Of a DNA stretch of 64,000 nucleotides, positions 33,657 through 46,658 are shown piece by piece. The stretch's first letter is position 1. Each line of letters begins with the position of its first letter. Source of the stretch: Impatiens glandulifera (taxonomy: Eukaryota; Streptophyta; Magnoliopsida; Ericales; Balsaminaceae). The stretch covers positions 23,907,348-23,971,347 of the forward strand of contig NC_061870.1 of assembly GCF_907164915.1 (NCBI RefSeq), written 5' to 3'. The notes beneath the pieces are model-generated. The model made no database searches. It saw nothing but the letters and a program-made list of their open reading frames with translations, and had not been told where the DNA came from. The position numbers were made by a program, and so were the translations under genes.

Positions 33657-36246
33657 ATTATATAAAATAATTTAAATAATTTTTTTTAAAATATCTTACA
33701 AATAAATTTTAAAATATTTTGTTTTACAAATTCATTTAAATATATTACAAAAAATTAAATATTTTGTTTTATAAATCCATTTAAATATATTTACAAAATA
33801 ATTTAAATATCTTTCAAAAATAATTAAAAATATGTTGTTATATGTATATATTTAATATTTAATATTTAATATATAATTATATAATTATATAAATTTTTAA
33901 ATAATTTGTCAAAATATATTTTAATACATTACAAACATAATATTTAATATATAAATATATGCATTATGAAATAATTTGTACAAATTCATTTGAATATATC
34001 ACAATTATAAAATATAATTATAATCATTCATAAAAATTAATTTAAATATCTTAAATCATATAATTTATTAATATTATTGTGAACCGATCCTTAAATAAAA
34101 TTATATCAATTCATAATTATTATTTTATATATATCAAAAATAAAATTATATGAATTATTATTTAATTATTTAAATATATTATAAATAAATTTATAAACGT
34201 CATTTATAAATTGGAGTCAAATGAATTTCACAACTTTATGTCAATCAGTTTTACATGGACAACTTTATGTAAAACGGTGTAGACCGTCTCTTCAACGGGT
34301 CATGTAAAACGGAGTGAAGCGAAGGAAGCTTCACTCATTTCCGCTTCTGCTGAACCCGGAATGAAATACTGGTTCTGAGTTTTCTCTCTTCTTTTCAACC
34401 CAGTTTTCATTTATTAATATAATAATGTGTTAAGTTTTGATTGGTCTGTAACAGGGGAACACCCCATTCTGTAACAGAAGATCTAATATGTCCCTTTTGA
34501 TAGAGAAATTCCAACCTAACTTGATTTTCGACTGAGAAAACTAGCAAGATCCTCCTTCTAACCAAGAAATTTCGACCCGCCCTGGTTTTCGATAAAGAAA
34601 ATTAGCCAGACCCTCTTTCTGACCAACTAGTTTTCGATAAAATAAAAACTAGTCAGACTCTCATTCCAACCGAGAAATCGTGCACGCGACCGAAGAAGTC
34701 CTCCCACATTGAGTGGGCTCCCACACTTGTTGACCCGGCCGAATTACACACAAACTCGCTTGTCCGACCCTTCTTGTGACCCGAATAGCTGGTTTGGTTT
34801 ATGGCCTGTTTGTTTAGTTTCAAACATATTTTATTCTCTTGGTATTTTAAAGCTCAATCTATTTTAAAAATAAAATATAGGAAACACCTTTAAAATATTT
34901 TTAGAAGATTTAAAAATAATATTTTATTAAAGACTCTTTTGAATTTATTTCTTAAATCTAAGTTTTTGATATGGTTCAGGTGTCATTATCCACTATTTTC
35001 AATATCAATAGCAGTTATTGATGTTAATTTAATATTTTAAAATTTAAAATGTGAAATCTAAATATATTTTTAAATTTGAAAAATATAATTGAATAAATAA
35101 AATGTAATAATCAAATTGTCTAAATAGTCAAAAAAAAAAAAAAAAAAATTGTGAAGTAAAACTTTTTTTAAGGATATAGAAGACATGACGCTTAAGCCCT
35201 TTCCTGAGTATCACCAAACAATGAACTCTAAAAAATATATAAATTTACGTTTATACACGTATAATACTTTCTTGATTTTTAAAAATTATGTGACAACTAT
35301 AAAAATTAAAAAAATTAAACATTTATAATTTATTTTATTTTTACAACTAAATTTTTATCAAATTTATTATTGTGATAACTTTTTTTTATGAGATTCGAGA
35401 AAAAAAATAGTAAAAGATTTCAATAAATGGTTACCCCGAGAATAAAATTAATTTTATTTCATTACTTTGAAAAATGGCATATACACATCAACACAAATAG
35501 TAACCTTTGGTCGCTTATAAAATTAATATGTTTATTACTTTTTATTTTATATTATTTCACATTTATGTTTGTTTGAGCTTTGTTAACTTTTGTGTTTAAT
35601 TTCACATTGTGACAATTCTTAATATATTTACACTTTAACTTATACACTATAGCAATTGTATATATTCAAATTGAGAAATGCTACTAATAATTTGAATTTT
35701 GATTTCAAAATTTCAATTTTCTCTAAATTCATTAGTGTTTAAGAGTTGATGTCGCCAAATTAGTGACAATTGAATTATTATTGCCGCTATTGAAACACAA
35801 TAAACAAAAATATTAATATGCTGGGGGAATAGCAACATGAAAAAACTTTGCTATTTCTCAAATTATGGTCGCTAAATATATAATTGCTTTCATGATTAAA
35901 GCATTATTGCTAATTGTAGTCACTATTGATCTCCCATGGGAGAAAATTGTAAAAGCAAAAGAATGAAATTGAAATTGAAATTCTAACATGTGAATAGAAG
36001 AAATGAAATAAATATTATTAACTTACCTTTCATTCTTTTCTTTTATTGATCCTATTTTGAAAGTGAGATCCTTTGTTTCTGAATATACGTGCTCCTCAGG
36101 GAAGGGGACAATTATGTAAAAATATGTTTTGAAAATGGGATTCGTAGTAGAGGATCGCATCTTATTTTGAAAATTATAATTTTGTACAATCACTTCCAAC
36201 AATTTCATTATAAAATAAACAAAACTATGAATACAAATTTTTAATA
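32740..36246. other. Intergenic DNA between array genes 2 and 3
   Basis: No gene found. It holds an (AT)n run at 33610-33649, a degenerate AT-rich repeat field at 33650-34200 (AATATTTTGTTTTA, TTCATTTAAATATATTA), a minisatellite at 34502-34677, and from about 35450 the duplicated flank also seen near 29675 and 31205. GC content rises at 34260-34800, but all frames are closed. Confidence 0.5.
34502..34677 (+). repeat. Minisatellite of about 60 bp, near three units
   Basis: Units share GAAATT(C/T)C(A/G)AC, TTTTCGA(C/T), GAAAA(C/T)TAG and AG(A/C)(T/C)CCTC. The third unit is shortened. No reading frame runs through it. Confidence 0.7.
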
Positions 36247-36573
36247 TTTTGTATAAGATTTAATTTCTGAATTACCAACTAAATTGTTGTAATGTGATTG
36301 ATTTACTTCATTCATAAATAATAATTTCTAAATATAATATTTTTTTGTTTCATTTAAGATATATAATAATCATTGTATCTTTGACAAGCATAACAAATTT
36401 AGACAAAGGGCATCACAACCGAACCATATAACATAATAACAAATAGAGCAAACATGCTTCATAATTCATTTTTCTTGATAATATAAAAGGGAGCCAATAT
36501 GACTGTCATTAAACTAGTAACCAAAAAAAGAAATTAAGATGACATTAATTAAAGAGCAATTAAGAACCACAAT

Positions 36574-36861
36574 CTAGCTACAAAACTCATTCTCCTCATT
36601 GTCCAGGTCCAACGGCACGATTTTCTTACAACTCGGGCAACGAGGATCGGCCTTAGGGAACATTACACAAATGGAGCACATTGGGCAATATATGATTACC
36701 ATCTTTGCGGAAGTATGCGCAGGGAAGTACCTAGTAATTGGACTCACTTTCACCTCGGACGAAATACTCGATTGTGGAGCAGACTCCAATTCAGATATGA
36801 TTGATACCTCCTCCGAGTTGGGAATCAAATGTCGAAAGTTCGGACTGTTATGGTTCCTCAT
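36574..36861 (-). CDS. GIR-like zinc-ribbon protein, array gene 3 (promoter intact)
   Basis: A 95-residue protein with C59, C62, C75 and C78 in CPMCSICVMFPKADPRCPSC. The EAR position reads FRHLIPNSEE, so the LxLxL motif is gone. The leader intron 36862-36975 keeps a CAG acceptor directly before ATG; the donor is CAA/GTTTAAC, shifted by one base relative to genes 1 and 2 because GG became GT. A TATAAATAAAT box lies at 37032-37042 on the minus strand. Among genes 2 to 5 this is the only one with TATA, donor-like and acceptor sequences all present. If it acts in the GIR pathway it would do so without a classical EAR contact. Confidence 0.75.
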   Translation of the reverse strand: MRNHNSPNFRHLIPNSEEVSIISELESAPQSSISSEVKVSPITRYFPAHTSAKMVIIYCPMCSICVMFPKADPRCPSCKKIVPLDLDNEENEFCS

Positions 36862-37031
36862 CTGAAATTATATACACAAAAAAAAACACATTAATTAATA
36901 TTATATCTATATATTGAAAATTAAATACTTTCATAAAAAAAACAAAAATAAATCAAGATATAGGTTGAGTTAAACTTGATTTGACTAAGTTGATGAAAGG
37001 GTATGGTTTGATCTCCAAATATGTTCATGTA

Positions 37032-37042
37032 TTTATTTATAG
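37032..37042 (-). promoter_or_regulatory. TATA box of array gene 3
   Basis: CTATAAATAAAT on the minus strand, about 60 bp upstream of the leader donor. Similar boxes exist for genes 1 (weaker) and 2. The same block, about 37021-37112, is deleted from genes 4 and 5. Confidence 0.6.
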
Positions 37043-40000
37043 GATCCGAGCTCAAATGGGTTGGGATGGGAATATGGGATTGCTTTTAATGTTCTTAATT
37101 TTAATTAAGGCTTTGTTTGATGGAAAATTAACACACTGATCAATCTATAATCAAATTTATCAAATTAATACTATTTTATTTTCTAATAATTAACCCGGCC
37201 AAATAAACAAGGCCTAATTATGATTGGAAAGTCATATTAAAAAGGAGAGATTTAAGATTTTAAAAATATATCTCTAAAGAATGATTGTACTACAATTATA
37301 ACTTTTGTTACTAATTATTGGTTCTTGTTATACTCAGGGTTGTATGGCTCATAATAGTTAATTAGTTTATAAGAGTTGACCATAACCAAATTTAATGTGA
37401 TTGAGTATATATATCTGTATATATAAAGTATTAGTTTTTGTATTTTTCTCCTATTTTATTAAATGAACTTTTATTTAAAAAATAAAAAATAAAGAGAGCT
37501 TTGCACAATTTATAAATAGCATTAACATACAAACATTGCAAACAATTATGCTAAACCATTTTTTGTTTTTCTTCCACTAAAATCAATATGAGGAAAATTA
37601 AAAAAATTGAAAATACACAATCCTGTACAAAATCAGAAAACCCCAGCTGCACTGCAATCAAATGTTGAACATATACAATAGTAAATAATACTTTCAATAC
37701 CAAATAGGCATCCAACATTATATAAACATTAGGATTTGTCTATTGTATAAAAATAGAGAATACTCTGCTTATCATTTATGTCAATAGAATACAGAATAAG
37801 TACATAATTCATCTAATTTTACCCATCACACAATTCATAAGAAATTTCTTAAGCACTTTGACAAATTAATCATAACTACTTTACAAGTAACTTACCTTGA
37901 ACTTGTAAGACGAGGCTATGTCGGTATTCTATCTTTCTTAGTTAAAGCTATTTCTTCATCTTTCTCGTCTCATTCTCTTTAAATTTATTGAGTATTTATT
38001 TAATTATTTTGAGCCCGTTAAAACCTATTCGTGCTATAAAAGGAAATTATTTGTTTCCTTCAAATTGTTTTACCTATTGTTTGCGCTTTCCTTATCAATA
38101 AAGGTACGTTGACGATGTCGATCTTAAAATATAATAGTATATATTGTAAATATTATCATAATATTATTAAAATTTTAATATTGTGATAATATTATTATTA
38201 TATTATTTTTTATATACCTAATTTAATATTTATAAATTAGATATAATATTTGTAATTTAATCGACCATTCAATAAATATATTAGAGTAACGCTTTTGTTC
38301 TTAAGCACTCCAAATCTAATTTTTTGTTGCCTCCAACGTCTATAATTATTTTTACCACGATGGAATGGTCTAATAAATCTATTAACATATTTTTTCAGTA
38401 ATCTTCATATTTTTCTTATACTAATTGATGGTTTTATTTATAGCATCTATGATAGTCTCTTAGCTTTATTTCAGTTATTATTTTTTCTCAAAAAGAAGAC
38501 AAGATTTAATTGTTAGTCCATCTCGTTTGTTGGTTATTTAGTTAAAACATGTCATTTCGTCGTTGATTGTTACTATTTTATTATTGAAATGTAATTTAAT
38601 GTTTAATCTTACACTTTTATTATTGAAATGTTGACATTTTGTATATGTACAATTATTTGGATATAATGTCGTAATTGTTGCAAACTTAATTATCTTACTT
38701 TTATTTGTGACATATTAGTTATAGACCATATTCATTATAGTTAAATATTTTGAATTGATTACATCAGTAAAGTTTTTAAATTTGATTTCAAATTATCTCA
38801 GTTCCTCGTTAAGATAAAAAAAAAGAAATGTATATAAATAGAGTAAATATATTATAAATATTAAATATTATTTTATTAATTTTTTAATATACATAATTTT
38901 ATTTTTATAAGGAATTCACATAAAATCAAATAAGGAATTATATCTAGAACATTAATTTGTAATAAGAAAATTAACATCTAAAAAATTAAATCTAGATATT
39001 ACATAATATAAATTTGCAAAGATTAATAAAATATTACACTATTATGATACTAAAACTATAGTAAATTTGGTAAGATGTATTACACTGTTAGAATAGTATA
39101 ACTATACTAATAATAAAATTATAAAACGTTTGGTTGGATTAATTTTATATGTACGGTAAAATAATGGTATAACTTATACCTTGAAAGGGTATAAATTAGT
39201 AACACCTCTACCTGTTAATTACAAGAGTATTAAAATTTCAATTTCTTTTTATTAATTTTTTTTGTCAATTTTTTTTAATATTAACATTTATTTAATCTCT
39301 CATAAAATTTTAATTATTTTTAATTTCAATATATATAACTTATTTTTTTTTTAGAAACTAAACTTATTTTATAAATTTTATTATTTAAGAATTTAAATAA
39401 TTAAAAAAACAATTTATTTTTAATAAGAAAATTAACGTTTATTTTATAATTAGTAGTATAAAAATAATAATATTATGATTATTAATTATAATTATTATCC
39501 ATCCTATTAAATACTTATTAGTTTAATAATTTGAAATAATTTGAAAAATATATTATTTCAAAATTTAAACTAAATTATGAAATAATACTAATTATTTACT
39601 TTTACATAATATTATTATTTAAAATAATAACATAATTATATTATTATTTATTTATTTGATATAATATTTAAACTAATTAAAATAAAAATAAAATATTTAA
39701 AATATCAATAAATTTAATATTAAAGAAACAATTAACAGATAAAAATAAATTAAAATAATATTTTATATTTTTACTGAATTTTATACCACCTATCCAACAC
39801 AAATTATATAGTATCTGCTCCACACTTATAAATTTATATAATTTATATAATGTCTTATACTATCAACCAAACAATAATAATATATTTAACTTATACCTTA
39901 CCATTTATACCTATATATAGTTTATACTTATATAGTTGTACCTCAGTTTATAACTAATCTATAAATTATGTGATTTCTTCAAGATAACCCCAGAAACGAA

Positions 40001-41574
40001 CTCATTTGAATTCAATAATAATGTGGATGAATTAAGATTTAATATCTATAAATTAGGATTAAAGGCATATAATATTTTTCCACTAAGGTAGCTAAAGTTG
40101 TTAAAAGTAATTATTAAAAGATCAAAGAGTCTAAATATCATTTAGAACGTCGTAAATAGAAGTGGAAGTAGGATGATAATGGTACCCTATCTGATGGGTA
40201 GTGAAATACTTATTCTCGAACCCAGTTTTTATTTTACTACATGATTCTGATCCCGACGTATATTTCTATTTCTATCATCATCCCCGATTCGTCGGATACC
40301 TTATTACTCGATTAAAAAACATATAAGATTGTAGAGGTTGAAAAACAAATATATAACATTAATAAATAATTTTAAAATTTGTAATATCAAAAATAATAAA
40401 AAAAATAGATAAAAATATTATTTATCTACATATTTATGTTGTACATTTTGAAAAAAAAAATAACAAAATCATTGTTAACGAAGAAAAGATAGAAAGAGAG
40501 GTTGAAAAAGAGTTAAAAATAAAAAATAAAGAGTTAGGAGAGAAAAATAATATTTTGTTATTAAAAGAAAAATTGAAGATGAAAAGATAAATCATTTTTT
40601 TAATATAAATACAAAAAAGTGTGTAATTTGGATAAAATAAAATGAACGTTTATTTATGATGATATTTATAATGATAACATATTTGAAATATCACATTAAA
40701 TTTTAATAAAAAAAAATATTTTTTTTTATAATAATATAGTCGGATATCGAATATCGGGTTTGAGTTTGAGTTTCGCTTAAGGACGGGTTCATAAATTCGA
40801 GTTGGGGTAGGCTTGAAAAAAAATTGGGCTGGACTTAAAAAAATAATATGAAATTTATGAATAAAACGAGTAGATAAAAGTAAGTTTTTTTCTTATTTTC
40901 TATGAATTAGAGGAAAATAGTTAATTAAATTGAATTGAATTTTTAATTAAGGGATTATGTCACATTTATACTGTAAAAAATCGGGGAGGGCTCGAGCCCA
41001 TACATAAATCTGTCTCTGGACTTTCGCACATTTCCCATCCCAACTTCATATCCGACCGAGTACCTTCTCTTATCTCTTATGTCCGACTCGATCCTGAACC
41101 CGATTTAAAATATCTGAACCCGACTATCGTATACTCACGAGTATCGCACATACAGGTACTACTTTCCTATATATATATATATATTTTCCTAAATTTTATC
41201 AATCATGATTTTGAAAGTTAAGCAAAGGAATCGGCCAATAATAAAACGTGATATTCATGACAACCCTATTTTCACGAATATTCAAAGTTTCAGATCTGCT
41301 CCTCCACTCTTACCCGCGGCTATGAAGATTTGAGTGCCCTAAGAGAAAAATAAAAAAAGTTGTTCTTAATTTTTAATTAACATAATTTAGTGAATTAGAT
41401 GATAGATTAGCAAATAGTAACAAAGTTCAAACATTGTTGATGCTATAATTTTTTGATTTTTTGATTTTTTCCCTTGTGAGAGGCTTTGGGCTTTTCTAAG
41501 TCCAAAGGTTACTTCAGTCACTTCCAGATGAGTCACTTCCAGATGAATAAGAGTCAATTTTCTCGATCAAAAGA

Positions 41575-41929
41575 ACTTCAATCGAATGGCCAAGCTAAGA
41601 AGAATCGAATCATCTACCGCCTTAATTTAATTAAGTTAAGGTTTTCTTTCCTAGATTAGATGGAGAAATGTGCAAGTAGGAATAAGAGCATTGGGGAGGG
41701 GCTGCAGTTGTCGACTCTGAACTAATGATTTTATGTGAAGAAGAGGTGGAACTTTTATAAAGAACCAGATCCCGTTACCGTTTGGAAAACAATGTCATTT
41801 GAGAGTTCTTCGTCTTCTGCTATTTTCTCTAAAAATAGTGAAGTGAGTCGATGTCACCAATTCAATCTTCTCTTAGAAGCTAGCGATAAATTAGCCATTG
41901 TATTAGGTTATTATTTTGCTTCAAAATAG
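41575..41929 (+). other. Conserved unknown block with short ORF (segment A)
   Basis: Contains MAKLRRIES-type codons at 41589, GGGGCTGCAGTTGTCGACTC at 41698 and an open frame 41735-41929 (FYKEPDPVTVW, MSFESSSSSAIFS, LLLEASDKLAIVLGYYFASK). The block is retained in all three segments (48300-48690, 55450-55790), but the frame is broken in B and C by indels. It may be a decayed exon of an unrecognised gene or an old transposon piece. No family recognised. Confidence 0.35.
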
Positions 41930-43156
41930 TACTTTAATGTATTTTTTTAAATAGTAAAATGTATATTTATGAATTTTTTACAACAATGATTTTGAATAAT
42001 CCGTACAAAAATGGTCGGCTAATTTAATTTTATATTAACACCATTATTAACATATAACACTACCAATGTATTTTTGAAAATAATTACTATGAGTGATTTC
42101 GTTCTTACATCACCAATATTTCTATTAAAACATGTTTCAAAAAAAGAAAAACTCAAAACTATAAATCAAACATAAAATTTAGCAAACTATTATCTAAATA
42201 TCTTACTGTTGTTCACCCTTAACCACCAATAAACCAAGTCTCGATACAACGCGACATCATTTGTAAACAAATTCGAACAAATTAGCTACCGGATGTAGTG
42301 GCTATTCGCAAGCTTGTGGATCGAATGTCTGAATCTTAGATGACATTCACATAAACATAGTTGGTGAAAAAAATATTTTGGTTCTAGATAGAAGGACATG
42401 CTTGATGCTCCTCACATCCACACCTATTTGGATAAACTTCAATAACTTGCCACTTATGTACTCAAACATGCATAATTAAGTAGAGCTTAGTTCAATTTTC
42501 TATGGATATTAACCCCAACCAAAAAAACAAATCTAAAGTCCACGGATATGCTGGCAAACAAAAGAAAAATAAACTATGAATTCTATTCAGGCTACTTAAA
42601 ATAAGTCTGGTTATGGGCCGCCCATTAATTCATAAATCTAATACAGGCCAAACCAAGCCCAAAACAATATTTTTTTTTTCCAAATAAGAAAGTAATTTTT
42701 TGATGTGAGATATTTATTAAAAAAGACAATGTACCCAACAAAACCCTAAACCAGCCGATATTAAAAAAATGTAATGAGAAAAAAAGAAAAACTTTTTTAT
42801 CTTATAAAGAGTTTTTTATATTTTGTATAAGATTTAATTTCTGAATTACCAACTAAATTGTTGTAATGTGATTGATTTACTTCATTCAGTATAAATAATA
42901 ATTTCTAAATATAATGTATTTTTTTTGTTTCATTTAAGATATATAATAATAATTTTATCTTTGACAAGCATAACAAATTTATCCAAAGGTATCACAGCCA
43001 ATTACCAAATAACATAATAACAAATAGAGCAAACATGCTTCTTAATCCATTTTTCTTCATAATATAAAAGGGAGCCAATATGACTGTCATCAAACTAGTA
43101 ACCAGAAAGAAAAAAAATAAGATGACGTGAATTAAAGAGCAATTAAGAACCACAAT

Positions 43157-43444
43157 CTAGCTACAAAACTCATTCTCCTCATTGTCCAGGTCCAGTGGCA
43201 CAATTTTCTTACAATTCGGGCAACGAGGATCGGCCTTAGGGAACATGACACAAATGAAACACATTGGGCAATATATGATTACCATCTTTGCGGAAGTATG
43301 CGCAGGGAAGTACCTAGTAATTGGACTCACTTTCACCTCGGACGAAATACTCGATTGTGGAGCAGACTCCGATACAGATATGATTGATACCTCCTCCGAG
43401 TTGGGAATCAAATGTCGAAAGTTCTGACTGTTATGGTTACTCAT
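43157..43444 (-). CDS. GIR-like zinc-ribbon protein, array gene 4 (promoter block deleted)
   Basis: A 95-residue protein, ribbon CPMCFICVMFPKADPRCPNC with all four cysteines (C59, C62, C75, C78) and the same C-terminus as gene 3. The EAR motif is absent (FRHLIPN). The leader intron and CAG acceptor are kept. Upstream, the sequence jumps from CTCCAAAT to TTGTTTGATGG at about 43605, removing the TATA box and proximal promoter present in segment A. The reading frame has stayed open despite this, which suggests recent duplication, another promoter, or constraint. Confidence 0.68.
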   Translation of the reverse strand: MSNHNSQNFRHLIPNSEEVSIISVSESAPQSSISSEVKVSPITRYFPAHTSAKMVIIYCPMCFICVMFPKADPRCPNCKKIVPLDLDNEENEFCS

Positions 43445-46400
43445 CTGAAATTATATACACACAAAAAAAACACATTAATTAATATTATATCTATATATTG
43501 AAAATTAAATACTTTCATAAAAAAAACAAAAATAAATCAAGATATAGGTTGAGTTAAACTTGATTTGACTAAGTTGATGAAAGGGTATGGTTTGATCTCC
43601 AAATTTGTTTGATGGAAAATTAACACACTGATCAATCTACAATCAAATTTACCAAATTAATACTATTTTATTTTCTAATAACCCGGCCAGATAAACAAGG
43701 CTTAATTATGATTGGAAAGTCATATTAAAAAGGAGGGATTTAAGATTTTAAAAATATATCTCTAAAGAATGATTGTACTACAATTATAACTTTTGTTACT
43801 AATTATTGGTTCTTGTTATACTCAGGGTTGTATGGCTCATAATAGTTAATTAGTTTATGAGACCATGACCAAATTTAATGTGAATGAGTATCTATATCTA
43901 CATATACAAGATATTGGTTTTTGTATTTTTCTCCTATTTTATTAAATGAACTTTTATCTAAAACATAAAAAATAAAGAGAGCTTTGCACAATTTATAAAT
44001 AGCATTAACATACAAACATTGCAAACAAAAAAATAAAGAAAAAGAAGTTAACAAAAATGAAATAGGGAACTAGAGAAACCATAACTATTATGCTAAACCT
44101 TTTTTTTGTTTTTCTTCCACTAAAATCAATATGAGGAAAATTAAAAAATTGAAAATACACAATCCTGTACAAAATCAGAAAACCTCAGCTGCACTGCAAT
44201 CAAATGTTGAACATATACAATAGTAAATAATACTTTCAATACTAAATAGGCATTGGAATATTATTTAAACATTAGGATTAGTCTATTGTATAAAAATAGA
44301 GAATACTATGCTTAACATTTATGTCAATAGAATACAGAATAAGTACATAATTCATCTAATCTTACCCATCACACAATTCTGAAAAAATTTCTTAAGCATT
44401 ACCAACGACACTTAACAAATTAATCATAACTATACAAGTAACTTACCTTGGACTTGTGAGACGAGACTATGTCGGTATTCTATCTTTCTTAGTTAAAGCT
44501 ATTTCTTTATCTTTTTCGTCTCATTCTCTTCAAATTTATTGAGTATTTATTTAATTATTTTGAGCCCGTTAAAACCTATCCACGCTATAAACGGAAAATA
44601 TTTGTTTCCTTCAAATTGTTTTACCTATTGTTTGTGCTTTCCTTATCAATAAAGGTACGTTGACGATGTCGGTCTTAGAATATAATAGTATATATTGTAA
44701 ATATTATCACAATATTATTAAAATTTTAATATTGTGATAATATTATTATTATATTATTTTTTATATACCTAATTTAAAATTTATAAATTATATATAATAT
44801 TTGTAATTTAATCGACCATTCAATAAATATATTAGAGTAACGCTTTTGTTCTTAACCACTCCAAATCTAATTTTTTGTTGCCTCCAACGTCCATAATTAT
44901 TTTTACCATGGTGGAATGGTCTAATAAATCTATTAACACATTTTTTCAGTAATCTTCTTATTTTTTTTATACTCATTGATGATTTTATTTATAGCATCTA
45001 TGATAGTCTCTTAGCTTTATTTCAGTTATTATTTTTCCTAAAAAAGAAGACAAGATTTAATTGTTAGTCCATCCCGTTCGTTGGTTATTTAGTTAAAACA
45101 TGTCATTTCGTTGTTAGTTGTTACTATTTTATTATTGAAATGTAATTTAACGTTTAATCTTACACTTTTATTATTGAAATGTTGACCTTTTGTATATGTA
45201 CAATTATTTGGATAGAATGTCGTAATTGTTGCAAACTTAATTACCTTACTTTTATTTGTGACATATTAGTTACAGACCATATTCATTATAGTTAAATATT
45301 TTGAATTGATTACATCAGTAAAGTTTTTTAATTTGATTTCAAATTATCTCAGTTCCATGTTAAGATAAAAAAAATGTATATAAATAGAGTAAATATATTA
45401 TAAATATTAAATATTATTATATTAATTTTTGAATATACATAATTTTATTTTTATAAGGAATTAATTCACATAAAATCAAATAAGGAATTATATCTAGAAC
45501 ATTAATTTGTAATAAGAAAACTAACATCTAAAAAATTAAATCTAGATGTTACATAATGTAAATTTGCAAAGATTAATAAAATATTACACTATTATGATAC
45601 TAAAACTATAATAAATTTGGTAGGATGTATTACACTGTTAGAATAGTAAAACTATACTAATAGTAAAATTATAAAGTGTTTGGTTGGATTAATTTTAGAT
45701 GTATATTCAAATAATGGTATAACTTATACCTTGAAAGGGTATATATTAGTAACACCTCTACCTGTTATAATAGTATTAAAATTTTAATTTCTTTTTATTA
45801 ATTTTTTTGTCCAATTTTTTTAATATTAACATTTATTTAATCTCTCATAAAATTTTAATTATTTTTAATTTCAATATATATAACTTATTATTTTTAGAAA
45901 ATAAACTTATTTTATAAATTTTATTATTTAAGAATTTAAATAATTAAAAAAACAATTTGTTTTTAATAAGAAAATTAATATTTATTTTATAATTAGTAGT
46001 ATAAAAATAATAATATTATGATTATGAATTATAATTATTATCCATCCTATTAAATATTTATTAGTTTAATAATTTGAAAAAAATATTATCTCAAAATTTA
46101 AACTAAATTATGAAATAATACTAATTATTTACTTTTACATAATATTATTATTTAAAATAATAACATAATTATATTATTATTTATTTATTTGATATAGTAT
46201 TTAAACTAATTAAAATAAAATATTTAAAATATCAATAAATTTAATATTAAAGAAACAATTAACAAAGATAAAAATAAATAAATAAAATATTTTATATTTT
46301 TACTGAATTTTATACTATTTATCCAACACAAATTATATACTATCTACCCAACACTTATAAACTTATACAATTTATATAATGTCTTATATACTATCAACCA

Positions 46401-46459
46401 AACAATAATAATATATATAACTTATACCTTACAATTGATACATATATATATATATATAA

Positions 46460-46658
46460 TTTATACTTGAGTAATGATATATACAGCACTCTTATACATC
46501 ACCTTCGAATAGCACCTACCTCATTTAAAAATAAAGAGAAAATATTTTTCTCTCTCTTATATTTTTTTAAGATATATTTTGTCTTTTTTTTCAAATGAGG
46601 TAGGTGTTATGCAAAGATGTTGTATAAGGTGTTGTATATATCATTACTCTTTATACTT
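46460..46658. mobile_element. Foldback MITE with 9-bp target duplication (Mutator-like), segment B only
   Basis: The element is 46469-46649 (181 bp). Its ends GAGTAATGATATATACA and TGTATATATCATTACTC are inverted repeats extending about 57 bp (through CACCTACCTCATTT). TTTATACTT is duplicated at 46460-46468 and 46650-46658. Segment A has the single uninterrupted site TTTATACTTATATAG at 39921. A 9-bp duplication and long TIRs point to the Mutator superfamily. Confidence 0.9.

Larger units (their letters stand above)
36247..42826. repeat. Segmental tandem duplicate A (6.58 kb)
   Basis: First of three colinear segments, each with a GIR-like gene followed by about 5 kb of AT-rich DNA. It starts TTTTGTATAAGATTTAATTT and ends where the same words recur at 42827. 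Shared landmarks include CAGCTGCACTGCAATCAAAT (37649), GGTACCCTATCTGATGGGTA (40181) and GGGGCTGCAGTTGTCGACTC (41698). Segment A keeps the promoter block that B and C have lost and lacks the Helitron and MITEs found in them, so it approximates the ancestral layout. Confidence 0.85.

Noticed and set aside
41735..41929. Stand-alone 64-residue gene in segment A
   Set aside because: The frame is broken in the other two segments and no family is recognised; kept only as a conserved unknown block.
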